NCBI GenBank assembly: GCA_022747635.1
Contig: JAKTNV010000001.1
Coordinates: 27,755,990-27,819,989, forward strand
Length of the DNA stretch: 64,000 nt
Direction: 5' to 3'
From: Hetaerina americana
Lineage: Eukaryota; Arthropoda; Insecta; Odonata; Calopterygidae
The stretch's first letter is position 1. Every line of letters starts with the position of its first letter. The position numbers and the translations under genes were made by a program. The notes beneath the pieces are model-generated. The model saw only the letters and a list, made by a program, of their open reading frames with translations. It had not been told where the DNA came from and did no database searches. Positions 39,580 through 51,775 of the stretch are shown here, piece after piece.

Positions 39580-40434
39580 GGGCGAAGTGCGTCCGGCACC
39601 GGGGGCAGCCATATCCGTTCCACCAATGCTTGCATACCTTTACGGACATAGGGGGGAACTAGCTAGCTGTAGGTGGTGCCTCACTTCCCTCGTCATGGCC
39701 GTGTTTCCGATGACGTCGAAACATTCGACTACGTGCCTCATCATTCGCCCTGCTGGTCGCCCATTTTTTCCAAGACAACGTCCCTTTTGATGTTTTTGTC
39801 GCTGCTCGGCAAGCGCTTTGAGATACAGGGTCTTGACCCTAATTGTTTCTCCATCTCGCAGGAGAGAGGTTTTCGTCTCTTCAAATGCCCTCCAGTGGCA
39901 TTCGTCTGGCGCGAGTTCCTGCCATGCGCCCTTGAAGAGTGCCTTGCGCCACGTGTCGTCACCCCCGAGGATGCATAGGCTGAGATAATCGTAGACCACC
40001 TTTGCCTTTAGAGCTGTGCCTGTTAAATTGAGACCACCCAGCTCAAACCGGCCATAGAGCTGGTTGCGGGACACTTTCTTCACTTAGCCGTTCCAGATCA
40101 TTTGATTGGTCGCTTTGATAAAGCCTGCATTATATGTAGGGGCCACAGATGGGCCACGTACCATAGCCTCGGGAAGACAACCTGGTTGAGGAGGCGGACG
40201 CGAGTCACGATCGGGAGGGGAGTGAAAGTTTTCCAACACTCCATTATACGTGGTGGTCAATAATTCCCCAGTTTCGCTCAACCAGAACCCTAAGATTTTG
40301 AGGGAGGGTGCTTCTAACCAACCGATGGAGGTCGGGGGCTGGTTGCCCTTCAGCAGTAGAAACTTGGATTTACGGTTGTTGAGGAAGAGACCGCCCTGCT
40401 CATATGACGTTAAGATGTCGGGGGCAAGAGCCAT
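39580..40434 (-). mobile_element. LINE-C reverse transcriptase C-terminal fragment
   Basis: On the minus strand one frame runs from about 40434 to 39640 with a single in-frame stop at about 40082-40084. The first part (FLLLKGNQPPTSIGWLEAPS, then LKILGFWLSETGEL) matches the segment after the RT palm where LINE proteins read K-KILG. The second part (SRNQLYGRFELGGLNLTGTA) matches the R-LY-P-E-GGL-L motif that follows. It lacks the catalytic YADD region. It is GC-richer than its surroundings, which suggests a fairly recent insertion. The clade is not certain. Confidence 0.75.
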
Positions 40435-40449
40435 GTGGGACGAGTCGCA

Positions 40450-40660
40450 TCCTCTTAAACTGAAATTTTGGGGGCTTTAATGGAACAAGATGCTGTGACG
40501 AAATACCGTACATACAATGTCGCTGGCATTCGTAGTCGTGCGCGACGCGCCTAAGTCCACGAGGCCAAAGCCCACTTTAAGCACTTTGGCTGTTTTTACC
40601 TTTGGCAAATTCCAAGAAACTGCAGGAGATGCCGCAACAGTAACTTTTAACGGAGTCGAA
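40450..40660 (+). repeat. Repeat C, right-hand part
   Basis: TCCTCTTAAACTGAAATTTT through GAGATGCCGCAACAGTAACT matches 21571-21782 closely. In the 21.5-kb copy this part is joined directly to the tRNA-like head; here it is separated from the head at 39235 by about 1.2 kb that contains LINE-C. Confidence 0.88.
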
Positions 40661-43230
40661 GGTCTAAAAAACAAAACAGAACGAAAGGCATTAAGCAAAT
40701 AATGACAGACATTAATAGAACAAACAATAAGACATAAAGAAGTTTAATCATGATGAATTTAAGGGGAAAGCTTTGTCGAAACTATCTTGGGATTAATGAC
40801 CAGATGACCTGTTGATCATGACTGCAAGGTGGTCGTATATTGTGTGACCTATGCAATCATGAAGTACTCTTTTACTTAATGTTACATTAAGTGGAATTAA
40901 CTCATCTACAATTTTATTTTCCGTAATGGATCAATTCCACAAAGTCAAGCCTAAAATTATCGATTTTACTCTTTTTACGTTCCGTATAAATATCAATAGT
41001 ATATTTAAAGAGGGTAAGCTCGCTAAGGCCTTAAACTTGAACTTAATGGCATATTTGACCTCAGAAACAAGTTTATGAACAGAATATTCTCTAAGGTAGC
41101 CCAAAAGTCAAGTAAATGGTCGTTGAAGATTCGGCTGAAGATAATCAATGTTCATGGGTAGGCAACAAAATTAGGGACCAAATATGGAGCTAACGTTGTC
41201 TTATAACTGGTTTCTTCATCACGCTTAAAACTTTACTTATCTATTACTAAACTAAACTAATGTGCTGAGTCTGTTACCATGCCAGTGTCAAATAACAGAA
41301 TACCCAAATATCATCTCTGAGGTTGTTTATCTCAAAAAGTACACAAACGAAATTATCTATGATTGGCAGTCATCGCAGACAAAGCCTTCTCGCGATAACT
41401 TCTCATTAAGTTCGTTATTGAGAAAAGCCCATCGTAGAGTTTACTGTTACAGCATATGCTAATCTAATGGTTGCATCACAAAGTTGTTGGCATAACACTA
41501 TCCATGAATGAGATAAATTCTGGAAATTCGCGAGATTATTTAAGCATCAAGATGAGGTGTACGAAGACACTCGAGAACAGAAGCTACCCAGAATAAAGTA
41601 TCGCTCTCCCTGAAGAAAAAAGTAATTGCCCTTAACATCCAACTCAGTCATCTTAAATTGCTGTAAGTAATGCTTTCTTTTTGAAGCATTTTTATGAGAA
41701 AACGTAATTGTAATCTGTGAGAATAAAACTCATTTTTCCGCAATGCGGACCTAACTGAGCTCCCGGTTAGTTTATTTGAAATGTTATTTTTTCATTTTGA
41801 CACCAAAACTCTCTATGACACCCCTTACAATTCATGGGTATTAAGTGCATATTTGGAATCCGAAGGAATCACTGCTTGAGGCAACATGCCTCTTCAGGGT
41901 GGAATGACTTCTACGTGGAGGTTAAGTTCTATGGTTCAGCCTTTGGCATATGAGAAAGTAATTAGGCGATCTCTCGTAACAACCACGCCCATGTAAGTAT
42001 TCCGGACCTAAAAATACTGCTCCACTTGGCGTCTAATCAATGAGTTCAAGAGTGCCCAGGAGGGGGGGGGCTCATTAATTGGTTTTGCTTCGCAGGGGGA
42101 GCAGTGCTCGGTAGCCACACGGCACTCATCCTCATTCAATTAATGCACAACTCATCCAAGTCTCATTTCAATTAAGAAACACAGGCCTTTGCCTTTATAA
42201 AGGCAGCAACGACTGTCATCTTGCAACAGAACACAAATAGGGACATGTGGGAACAGAGGTGGGGTAGGCGTTGTAGGATGTCGGCAATGTCAGCGTGGTC
42301 CTCCTCAAAATGAATGCCCCCTTCCTGAGGGAACCCTTAAGCAGTCTAGTAACTAAGGTTGCTTACCAATCTCCCATATGCGCTAAACAGCATCCGTCTG
42401 TTCAGCGAAAAGCGTATCCGAATCGCATCTGCTACATCATCTTCGCTAAACGCATTGAAGCAGATACCCGCTGTGATTCATCTGCGTGGGCAGACACCTT
42501 TGATGGTGAGAAAATATGTAGCAGGTGAATTAGAATTGCATGTATTTGCAATTATTTTAGAATTAATATATTCTTTTATATTGTAATTGTTTTCAATTTC
42601 AATTATTATAGAATCTTTTCAAATCATTAATGCTATCAGGAATTTTTATTCAAGGGATAATTTTGATTACTTCAATAATTTTAATAATAATTTTACAATT
42701 TCCAATACGACCAAAAAATGGTAGTCATAAATGACTGCTATCATTTGCTCTTAATGCAAACAAAATTTTCAGGCTGTTCTAAAAATGTGAATAATATGCC
42801 TCATCAAAAAATATGTACAGTGCATTGTATTCAGATCCAACATAGAGTAGTCATTACATCATAATGTGATTCAAATCCTTAGAGAAGGCCATGCCGGGAG
42901 AATAATGTAGACATTATTTGGGTCAATTAATAGGAATAATAATTTGAAATTTGTAATCCAGCAAAATTTGAAGAGAAAATGGAATTATAGAGAATGATTA
43001 TTGACGCTTTTGATTTTAACATTCCCATTTAAATAATTTGTTCAACGAATTGGCATTTCCAGCCGCAAGTACTTTTCAAAATGCTAGAATGGAGAGTTCC
43101 TATATATTTATAACAATTAGCAGGCATATATTAAGGTTTTTTATCGGAATAGAAAAAGTCTTGAAAGTTTTCACACTTAAATTGCCATTGTAAGCATATC
43201 TGTATTCTCTCTTGATGTAACCGCACGGAA
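40661..43230. other. No certain feature
   Basis: Normal-CpG sequence. A TATAAA-containing palindrome GCCTTTATAAAGGC at 42191-42204 and a GATG|GTGAGA donor-like string near 42505 were noted, but no coherent exon could be built. Confidence 0.4.
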
Positions 43231-43357
43231 TGACGCCATATTGAAAAAAAAACACTTCAGCGCAGACGCGTTCCCATCGTAACCACGAACGTACACACTT
43301 GTGCTTACATCCGCTACGATCGGCGCTAATTTGCGCAGGCTTCTTTGAGAGCACACC
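43231..43357 (+). promoter_or_regulatory. Candidate promoter and 5' leader, CpG-rich
   Basis: A short CpG-rich stretch (CAGCGCAGACGCGTTCCC and ACGATCGGCGCTAATTTGCG). It contains GCCATATTG at 43235-43243, a match to the YY1/Pleiohomeotic motif that is common near transcription starts. It leads into an ATG in good context (CACACCATGG). Confidence 0.4.
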
Positions 43358-43493
43358 ATGGCTGGGAATTTGATAATCCACTACCAAGAACTGTCGTCGG
43401 TGTACGCTTTAACTATGACGGCAAGGGAGTGGAATTTTATCGAAAAGGACCTCTTCCGCGGCAAGGTGGAGAAGGTTCAAGCCACGACAAAAG
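43358..43493 (+). CDS. Candidate first coding exon of an unidentified gene
   Basis: ATG in the context CACACCATGG opens a frame of 45 codons plus one base, ending at the strong donor AAAAG|GTAAGTG. It begins MAGNLIIHYQELSSVYALTM and ends KVEKVQATTK. The amino-acid composition is ordinary for a soluble protein. About 60% of codons end in G or C in a region that is otherwise AT-rich, and it is short enough to be missed by a length-based search. The upstream CpG-rich stretch with a YY1-like site fits a promoter. I do not recognise the protein and could not find the next exon, so function is unknown. It could be a chance frame beside a chance donor. Confidence 0.45.
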
Positions 43494-44189
43494 GTAAGTG
43501 AAGCAAAAGGGTACGAGAGTTTAGCGTTAAGTTCAGGCTGCACCATATACATATCCAGCCAATTATGAAATGTCAAAGGTAAAGCGTCTGAAGACCACTG
43601 AAAAGGCGAGATGTACGTGAGCACGTACATCGGGGTCCAATTATACCATCTAATTACGCGTGTAGTTGAATACGTGGAGGTAGTGTAAACTTTACCACAT
43701 CACAAGAACACATTTAGGGAGATGAAGAGAGATACAGGTACATAATCGATAGGAAAGAAGTTTGCTGCGCGGTGCACAACTGCGACGTAGCTTGATCCGA
43801 TAACTAAGATCCAATAATCCTAAGTTCGGTATGAGTGAGATGGAAAGTCGCGCGTGCCACTTCCTGTGCCCACCTGATCTGGCCGTAAAATATTTGGGGC
43901 CGATGAATTTTTCATTTTAAGTTATTTTTAAGTTGATTCCTTTCACCGTATGCATGCCAGCGTACCTATATTTACTGGGAAAAACTGAGGCCTATGGAAA
44001 TGTACAAAACATAAATCTTGAGTGTACGTATTAAAATTAATTTTTTATTCATAGAAGATTTTGTTGTGTCAGTGTTACGTTTGGGTATCCCAATCGGTGG
44101 AAACCTGTGAAAGCATGCAGTCATAAAAAAATAATGAATGCGCTCAAAACATTTAGCAGTATTTTTAGTTCCTAAAGCCTAACCAGACG
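43494..44189. other. No recognised feature
   Basis: Would be first-intron sequence if the exon at 43358-43493 is real. Nothing recognised. Confidence 0.4.
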
Positions 44190-45640
44190 CTAATTCAAAA
44201 TTTCGTCCCGGCGTTTGGTTAAAAAATGTATTCCATTGACCTCTTTGGATAATTAACTCGCATAGGTTAAACATGTATTTGTAGAAAATTTTACAGCAGT
44301 CAAATGAATTATTTTTATTAATGTTAAAGAGGACAAAATGGCAGAATGCAAATACAGAAATGGGTAGGATTGAAGAGGTAAATAAAAAACCAAGGTGAGA
44401 AACTATTGGGATGAAAGTGACATGGTGAAAGAAAAAGTGCAAAGACATGGAAAAATTGCAGGGAAATGATGAAATGTCCATAAATGTGTGCATCAAACGA
44501 AAATGGTGTTCATAAAATTGAACGCTTTTTAAGAAAGTGATTTCAAAAAATCGTAAAAACAATAGAGAAAGGGCAGGAAAATAATAAATCGAATCAGAAA
44601 AGAATTAAGATAGTTGGAAATAATACTTAGAGGAGCTATATGGGAAGAGTATAAAACCAGCAAGATTAAACATAGAAAGAGAATATGATGTCAATGAGAA
44701 TAGTTTAGATCCAAGATACCAAGCATTGCGAGATTAAAAGAACATTGAGGGGATTGGAATATAATAATAAAATGGGGATAGATGATATCCCCGTGAAATT
44801 TCTTAAAGAGTTATAGAGAACGTGGATGGAAGAGTGGCATTTATGAGAGATGCATTTGGCTGGAATACTTCGTCATATTATTTTTAGTTCTCATTCCAGA
44901 AAAGGAAAGGCAGCCAAATGTGAATACTATGGAACACTGTTTAATTTCGTACGCAGTCAAAGTGATACTTTGGTAGAGTCAGGATGAGAAGTGTTGGAAA
45001 AAGGGGAAAGTATCACCATATTATTTAAGGAAAAATGGCAAGGGAAGTGGAAAAGGGACTTTAAAACATTGCTGGGCCCAGTAGAAAATCGGTGTTAGAG
45101 AATCACTGTAATAAATAACAAATTTCAAAAAAACAACTTTCACAATTGAGGGAGTTAACAGGAGCATTGAGTTAGGATATTAGGAAAAGATAATCAAAAA
45201 CATTGATTTGTATCAAAGTTGTACGGTGCGGAAACTTGGCTGTTGAGGCAAGATGATAGACGTAGATTGGATGCTTTTGAGATTTTGTGTGGAGATGGAT
45301 GGAAAAACAAAGTTAATTGGGAGGAAAGCAAATAAAAAAGTACCTGGTAGGGGAGGAGAGAGAGGGATATGTTTGGAAAAATAGAATATACCTCAGGAGG
45401 CAAGAAGGATGGGAGCACGTTTTCATTAGCGCTGGAATGCTTAAGATTGTGATACAGGGGGGAACGTTAGGCAAGGAATGAAGGGGAAGAAAAAGTATAG
45501 GAATGCTGAACGGAATAAAGGGAGATAGAAAGGATACGAAATTGAAGAAAGGGTTACTGTAGTGTCAAGTGATGCCTTGTTAAGCGAGGATTAGAAATGT
45601 TGCGGTAGTTAGTCTGTGTTCATCTAGAACGTACCTTAAA
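44190..45640 (+). mobile_element. LINE-A, decayed copy with reverse transcriptase pieces
   Basis: Across several frames, the + strand gives the segment before the reverse transcriptase (KPARLNIEREYDVNENSLDP, then MGIDDIPVKFLKEL at 44770-44815). An RT start follows (LIPEKERQPNVNTM), then a gap with no YADD palm, then LYGAETWLLRQDDRRRLDAF at 45219-45278. The end corresponds to GKRGRGRK-MLD-IK-GR. This is the domain order of an RTE/craniata-like insect LINE. It is broken by stops, shifts and an internal loss of the catalytic centre. The long minus-strand frame at 44179-44562 is a shadow of it. Confidence 0.75.
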
Positions 45641-45792
45641 CGATTGATTTCCAAGTAATGATAATAATTAATCATAGTCTTTCCGGAGAAAGTATTGTAC
45701 TTTTAAGGTTTTTCTTCAAAAGCAGAAGTTTCATCCAGAAGACATCCTGAAAATCTCGCCAGCCTGGAGACAGGTGCATAAGAAGTTATCAA

Positions 45793-46075
45793 ATATGAGG
45801 ATAGGCTGAAAATTAATGTACCCATGGTTGTAGAGTGCGAACGAATTGACCTTCAGAAGTGCACCCGGTGGCCTGTGGAAGTAATATCCCCCCTCAATAC
45901 GCATGTGCAGGTTTGATGAGATCGTTGCGTTCATCCAGTGTATTTTGAGAAGGGGAAGTATGGAGACATGTTCTAGTGCTACGTCAACGCGAGCTAAACA
46001 GCGTGCTGTTATCGAATTTTTTACAGCTTAAAAAGTGACTCAGTCTGAGATTCAGTTCTCAGTATTAAAAATATT
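45793..46075 (+). mobile_element. Mariner-type transposon 1, copy b, 5' fragment
   Basis: It starts AGGATAGGCTGAAAATTAAT, matching the left end of copy a at 842. It continues to the transposase start METCSSATSTRAKQRAVIEF, a stop, then KVT. Comparison shows that the ATG at 45963 is the true start of the family transposase. The copy ends soon after, with no catalytic region. Confidence 0.8.
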
Positions 46076-46214
46076 TAATATTTGACCTGTTAATTCCATA
46101 TCATTTCCTTTTATTAAATATGCATAAAATTGCTTTCGGTATTTGAGAATAGTCAGTCGCTCTTAAATGCTTTGTTTAATTTCTATTTTAACTAATACAA
46201 GGTAGACCAATGCG

Positions 46215-46480
46215 ATTCGACATAGCATTGGTCAGTAGGATAGAGCATTCGTCTACCTGACCTGTGGCCTAAATTTTCTATTCGGGTCACGTTTTTGGAG
46301 AGCGCTAGTATCACTCAAGCTGCGTAGCAGATCTTAATGGGAAAATGCGGGCGGCAAAGGGAAAGGAATTAAACCCCCTATCCCAATGTATGTAAATCGC
46401 AAGTCATAGAGTTTAGTGTGAAGAGCCATTCTCATCTATCCAGCAAACATTAACCTAATATTGGTAGCCAACTGCCTGAA
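46215..46480 (+). repeat. SINE-A copy 3, diverged
   Basis: The head (GGTCAGTAGGATAGAGCATT, box B-like TTCTATTCGGGTCAC) and the body (AGATCTTAATGGGAAAATGC, GGGAAAGGAATTAAACCCCC) align in order with copy 1 but are much more diverged. Confidence 0.75.
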
Positions 46481-47090
46481 GATGTTTTGGTAGGACCATG
46501 CTAACAATTAGAAACTATCATGGATTTATGAGGTACTTTTTACCAGCCTGCTCTGGCTCTAGCTCTTACTCTATTTATTGTATATAATTTCCTTCTCTAA
46601 TTGTTTAAAATTTCTTCTCGCCTTCATTACGCACATTGTGGCTTCTCTCCCACTCCATTTTACGCCATAAATGGGATTTTTACTTCTATCAATGCTTTCC
46701 GTGTCCTCCTATCTGTCAGTGTTATCTTCATTAGCTATTTTGATTTATTCTAATTTTCCATTACAACCTCCTACATTCTTATATCTATATGGCAATTTAC
46801 GTACTTAGGTTTCCATATTCCTCGAGTTTTATTCATGCACACATATCCATAGTACAAAAATATTATTCTGAAAAACACCAGGTATTGGAGTCATCTAAAT
46901 TACATAGCTACAATCCAAATGAAAGAATTTTCACTGTAATCTGTTCGACATTTGTCTTCATAAAGCCATTGATTCTCTTCCCTTTGAAAATGCTTGTTTC
47001 CCTGACGCATTTCATCTCCTATATCCATTTTCCTCCATAAGGCTGCCAATATAAGAGAATGGTTTAACATTTTTTAACTTCTACGCTTTT
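46481..47090. other. No recognised feature
   Basis: Pyrimidine-rich, AT-rich sequence without identifiable content. Confidence 0.4.
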
Positions 47091-48217
47091 GCGAGAGTCA
47101 TTCAATAAGTAAAGAGACAAATGTCAATGACTAAAAAATAATATTTAGGATTCTAACAAAATTTGGGCTACTTTTCAACATTATCACCCTCAAATATTAT
47201 GAACTTGTCCTACCTTTCTTGTAGCTTCCTAATTCCTTTGGCAAAGAATTCTTTCTGTTGCCTCCGAAGCCAATTTTGCACCGCTTCCTTGACTTCCTCG
47301 TTTTTGGTAAATTTTTACATGAAAGCGTCTTTTAGTGGTACAAACAGATAAACATCAGATGGCGCATGGCCTAGACTACACGCGGCTACAAGGCTAGACC
47401 TCCTTCCAACCAAATTCTTGAAGCTTGAAGTCCCAAAAGATGGCCAGCTTCACTTTACCCGTGGAGAGTTAAACCTTGAATTTTTTTGCGAAGAGAGATG
47501 GTGTGTTTTCACTCCATACACTGTCTTTTGGCCTCAGGATCGTAGTGATGAATCTAGACCTCGTCGTAAGTCACTATTTTTTTCAAAAGAGCGTCTCCTT
47601 TAATCAAACTTCCTTGCTTTAAGTCTTGACTAATGGAAAGTCTCGATTCTTTATGAGCATCTGCCTGGAAACCCGTCTTCCTCACGTTTTTATGGGCTTT
47701 AAATGATCACGAATGGTATTATGAACAGTTTCAACACTTATTTGAACTTCCTTAGCTATCATTTCAACAGTAATTCTTCTGTTATTGCGAATAAGTTCGT
47801 CCATCCTCGATTCCAACGAAGGACCAGAAACTCCGAATGGACGTCCACTTCGGGGTCAATCACTTACACCAGTGCGGCCACTTTTAAAACGATCCCACTT
47901 GTACACATCCGCAACCCACTGGTAAATTTGTAAACATCCGCACGGTTCATACAAATATTCCCATAATGTATTCTAGAATGTTGGGTTTAAACCTTTTCGA
48001 CTAAAAATCTGACAGAGCGTGTGCGAGGTGCAATCTTCGAGTGGACTTGCCACGGTGAACTGAAGCTTTTGAGGTTGTGTTGGCATAAAATAATCAAACA
48101 GCTAATCAAAGTTCATTCTAAGGTTACCTACTAACACCCCTGAAAAAATGGTTAAGATTATTCGAATATTTTATACATGAAAGCATTTGTCTCTTTACTT
48201 GTTGAATGACCCTCGTA
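47091..48217 (-). mobile_element. Mariner-type transposon 2, both terminal repeats present, internally deleted
   Basis: The left end GAGAGTCATTCAATAAGTAA and the right end (reverse complement CGAGGGTCATTCAACAAGTA) are near-identical for about 30 bp, with TA at the right boundary. The transposase is on the minus strand. The DNA-binding part includes MDELIRNNRRITVEMIAKEV and VQISVETVHNTIRDHLKPIK. A fragment KVKLAIFWDF follows, then a jump to HAPSDVYLFVPLKDAF with the third catalytic aspartate, and the tail NEEVKEAVQNWLRRQQKEFF ... FEGDNVEK. The GDET and HDNA motifs with the first two aspartates are gone and several stops are present, so it cannot make a working enzyme. Confidence 0.9.
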
Positions 48218-49754
48218 GTTTGGTGTTAAACTTTATTCTTCTTCCTTATTCCTCTTTCATTGAAATCACCTTGCTTCCGTTTCCTTTCAATTTCTTTGAA
48301 CTGCATATATCCCAATTTATTTTGATAATGAGCCCGACAATAACTGTAATCTTTTGAAAAATCGGCTGACTAAATTTTCAATTTTTTGCGAATTCACAAT
48401 TAATATCCATCTACTGTACTCGTACAAGTGCTACCTCAATTTCTTTTTAGCCCTCCATGTAAAGAAAAAGGGACTTATATGGTTAAAAACGTGTGATAAA
48501 ACCTACAATACTCCCCTTTAGATTTAATCTCATCACAGTTCTCATCCATTACCCAAACTCTTGAAATGAATACCGCTATGTTTCTTTCCTGTATTTCCTC
48601 TATCTATTTTGGTTCAATTAGTAAATATTATCTATTATCTCCAACCTTTGGAATCATTCTTATCGTTTTATCTTTCTTAATTTCCTTTACAGCACATTAC
48701 ATTTATTAATATTTACTATTCCAATGGTTTTTTCTGCAATCCTCTTATGATTCCATCTTACTCCAGCTTTTTTATCCTAGATATTTCCCATTGTAACTTT
48801 TGCACCTATGATCTTAGTTTTAAGGCATATTACTCTATGATTTAATTATGGCCGAATCTGCGTTCACTACTGGGCAAATGTATAATTTTACGAAGTCACA
48901 TTTGAAAATGTGTGCAGTGGTTATATGCTCGAATTGGCAACTTAACTCTCATTCAAAATGTTACTCTTAAGAGAGATTATTTTACTCAAACATTTTCATA
49001 CTTTTCATGAGGAATATATCCAACTTTTGTTGCATCAATTGATTCAAACTTCGCACGTTCCACAAACATTTGTCCAAACAATTAAGTTCACCAACACAGA
49101 ACATAGCACGCATAGTACGTTATGAAAACTTCCCTTGAAGAATCGCCTTCTCTCTTTGAATGTAACTCACGATAACATTTCTAGGACTTTATTCGTTATA
49201 GCTGTAGCCTTTGAACGAGATCCAATTTTCTCGAGCAAGATTGCATGTCCTTCCTGAAGGCAAAAAAGCAAAATATGTAAACATGAAAAAAAAACCATGG
49301 GGATCCGGAGGTTTTCTTGAATTTCCGAGTTTTATAAAACCGGAAACGTTCAACTAAAATTCTGCCAAGGGGTAATTTGAATTCATATGTACCTTTTTTG
49401 TTCTATTGCAATTGCGTGCTGGTTAAATTTTAATTTCAATTTTATTCTGATTTAAGAAAGAGATTGGCTAGTTTTACACAAAATATTATTAAAAACTAAC
49501 TTTTCGAAAAACTAATAAAATAAAAAAGAAATTTCGAATTAAAAGTAATAGTGGAATCGACTATATAGTATAAGATCGACTGAAATCTTTCGAAAGGACT
49601 TGCGCGGTTAAATTTTAAAAATTGCACAATGGTCAATTCCATTTACCGCCACAGTGATCATGGTCGATAAATATGTCGCTGCGCAACAATGTCAGGAAGC
49701 CACGAAGTAGCGAACCGGTATCGGTGAAGGTAGATCTTACCTGGCACTGTTAAG
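48218..49754. other. No recognised feature
   Basis: AT-rich sequence. No coding, RNA or repeat signal recognised. Confidence 0.4.
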
Positions 49755-49885
49755 GGACAGCTATGTGAGAAATTCAAAATTTAGGGTGGGAATGTTAGTT
49801 CCTTTCCTGTGCCGCTTGCAGTTGCCCAGGAAGACCAGACATCCAAAAAAGCAAACTATCAGGGTGCTACTGCACCTGTATTGAA
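49755..49885 (-). repeat. SINE-A copy 4, body fragment
   Basis: Reverse complement reads GTCTTCCTGGGCAACTGCAA and GGCACAGGAAAGGAACTAAC, matching the SINE-A body. The tRNA head is missing, as expected for a 5'-truncated copy. Confidence 0.8.
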
Positions 49886-50654
49886 ATTATAAAGATTATA
49901 TTTGAAACGAAATAAAATAATGCATTGATTCATTGGTACTGATTTTAAGGTCAAATAATCAAATATGTTGGAAATCGACACAAACGTTTATTTTTACAAA
50001 ATAATTCAGCAAGCGCACTAAAATAATAATATGGCGCACGTAACGCTGGACTGACAGGAGTTTTATGCTAATTATCTTTTTCTAAGGTCATTTCGAAACT
50101 TCTATGGACATAATTCAAGAATGTTTACGATCGAAGTTTTTTATCGGTATTGAGCTAACCTCTGCAAGTCTTTCTTATAGTAGAAAAAGTATCGACGGAC
50201 GGACGCCCATCAATCACCAATCAATATCCAATTTAATTTCGCAATAATATTAAAGGGACCGCCAATACTGATTTGCTCATGTTACTGATCCAAACGTATT
50301 AGTATGAAGTGTTTAGTCAAGGTATTTACTATTCGTTGCCCTAATTTCATATAATTGGGTTGATTACTTTTTAAGGGAAAATAGAAGCTATTTAAAAAAA
50401 TTTGATATGACTTGTCCAACCACGGAAGTCATTCACATCGTGCATCTTTTATATGTGTTCCTTTACTAGTGCATTTCTTTGGTGAATCATAATAGCTCTA
50501 GAAATGACATACTGTGATTGGCCCTTATTTAGGTTTCTTTTTCCAAAGTGGGTTTATCTTTTTTTAGTTGGTAATTTATCATACCGTGGCTGTTTGAAGT
50601 TAAAATACTTTAAAGTTAGTTATAATTTTTTTGAGGCAGAAATATTTTGACAAA
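49886..50654. other. No recognised feature
   Basis: AT-rich sequence, nothing identified. Confidence 0.4.
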
Positions 50655-50865
50655 ACATGTGGTAGTCATTGGGTGGAACACTGGGTTACTAATCGGATGG
50701 CCAGGGACACAATTCATGATGACACCTCTGGGCACCCTCAGATTCAGCCATGCTGTGTGATTTTTCAGGTTCCAGATCTTTCTAGGAAATTAAAGGCGGC
50801 ATAAAGGAAGGAGCGGGGACCTTGACCTTTTATATGTGAATTTCGCTCGCCTTTGAGTTAGTACG
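50655..50865 (+). repeat. SINE-A copy 5, diverged
   Basis: Contains TGGTAGTCATTGGGTGGAAC (head), CCAGATCTTTCTAGGAAATT and AAGGAAGGAGCGGGGACCTT (body), in SINE-A order. It runs directly into a LINE-A 3' end. Confidence 0.8.
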
Positions 50866-50869
50866 AGTT

Positions 50870-51145
50870 AGATTGCTGGTAGAAATCCAAAGGAGGCAGT
50901 GGAGGTGGCTGCAGAGCATTTTGACTTGCAATGTGATGTTGAAGACTGTAATAGAGCGGAGAAAGTTAGGCAAGCGAGGTAGGGGGGAGAAAATGATAGG
51001 AATGTTGGAGGGAAAGGAGGTAGAATGTATGCGAAGTTGAAGACAATTTTATTGCGGTATGGGTTGTCAGGCTGCCTCTTTTTAGGCGAGACTAAGAAAT
51101 GTAGGCGTGTAAAGTTTGTGTCCATCTAAAACCTGCTTTAAACGT
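50870..51145 (+). mobile_element. LINE-A 3' end, copy 3
   Basis: Translation gives RAEKVRQAR and GGKGGRMYAKLKTILL, the basic tail of LINE-A, then the shared 3' sequence AGTTTGTGTCCATCTAAAAC, which also occurs near 45618 and 56529. The upstream part of the element is missing. Confidence 0.7.
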
Positions 51146-51369
51146 TAAACTAATGAAATAACGTAAAACTGAAACATGGCTGAAATATTGCCACATAAGC
51201 TCATTTTTCATGACCAAATTCGTTTTGCGGACTACCTCATGGATTTTAGGTCATATTTACTATTAGTATGACGTAGATAAACTTTCGGCGTTGAAATAGT
51301 TTTATCAGATAGGATTGAGTGCTCCTAGGTTTCTAGATACCCCAAACCACTTAGGCTCATTATTCGTCT

Positions 51370-51775
51370 AGGTAACTTTATTGCCGTCCCTCTATCTTCA
51401 TCTCTCCCCTTGCTGGATCCATGTTAATTTCCCGGCGATCTCCGTCGGAAAATCATTAATTTCGGCACGGACTCCTCTTGCTGAGGTTTCCATCCATATT
51501 CAGGACAGATTATACACACTTTCACTTCAATCGTCAACCACGCATGCGTCTACCCTTCCTCCCCCTTCCATTCGCTCCCAACCCTCCCAACTCACCATCT
51601 CCTCTGTCAACCCTTCTGCTCAAAAAACCACGTTGACCACCTCCTCACGCTTAATATTCTACTTCTCTCCCTCTCCCCCTACTTCTCTTCATTCCTTCAC
51701 CTCGAAAAATCTCTTCCTCTACCAATCTTCTCCGATTCTTCTCTTATCCTCAGTGTTTCAGAAGAAGTAAAATTT
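51370..51775. repeat. Pyrimidine-rich tract
   Basis: C/T-rich + strand with a 129-codon Ser/Thr/Pro/Leu frame that I regard as compositional. It has no repeat partner that I could see apart from the similar composition at 36.9-37.4 kb. Confidence 0.6.

Noticed and set aside
42191..42504. TATAAA box with downstream frame and GTGAGA donor-like site
   Set aside because: The TATA sits in a short palindrome, spacing to a start site is poor, and the frames lack protein character.
44179..44562. 127-codon minus-strand frame
   Set aside because: Shadow of the LINE-A copy on the + strand.
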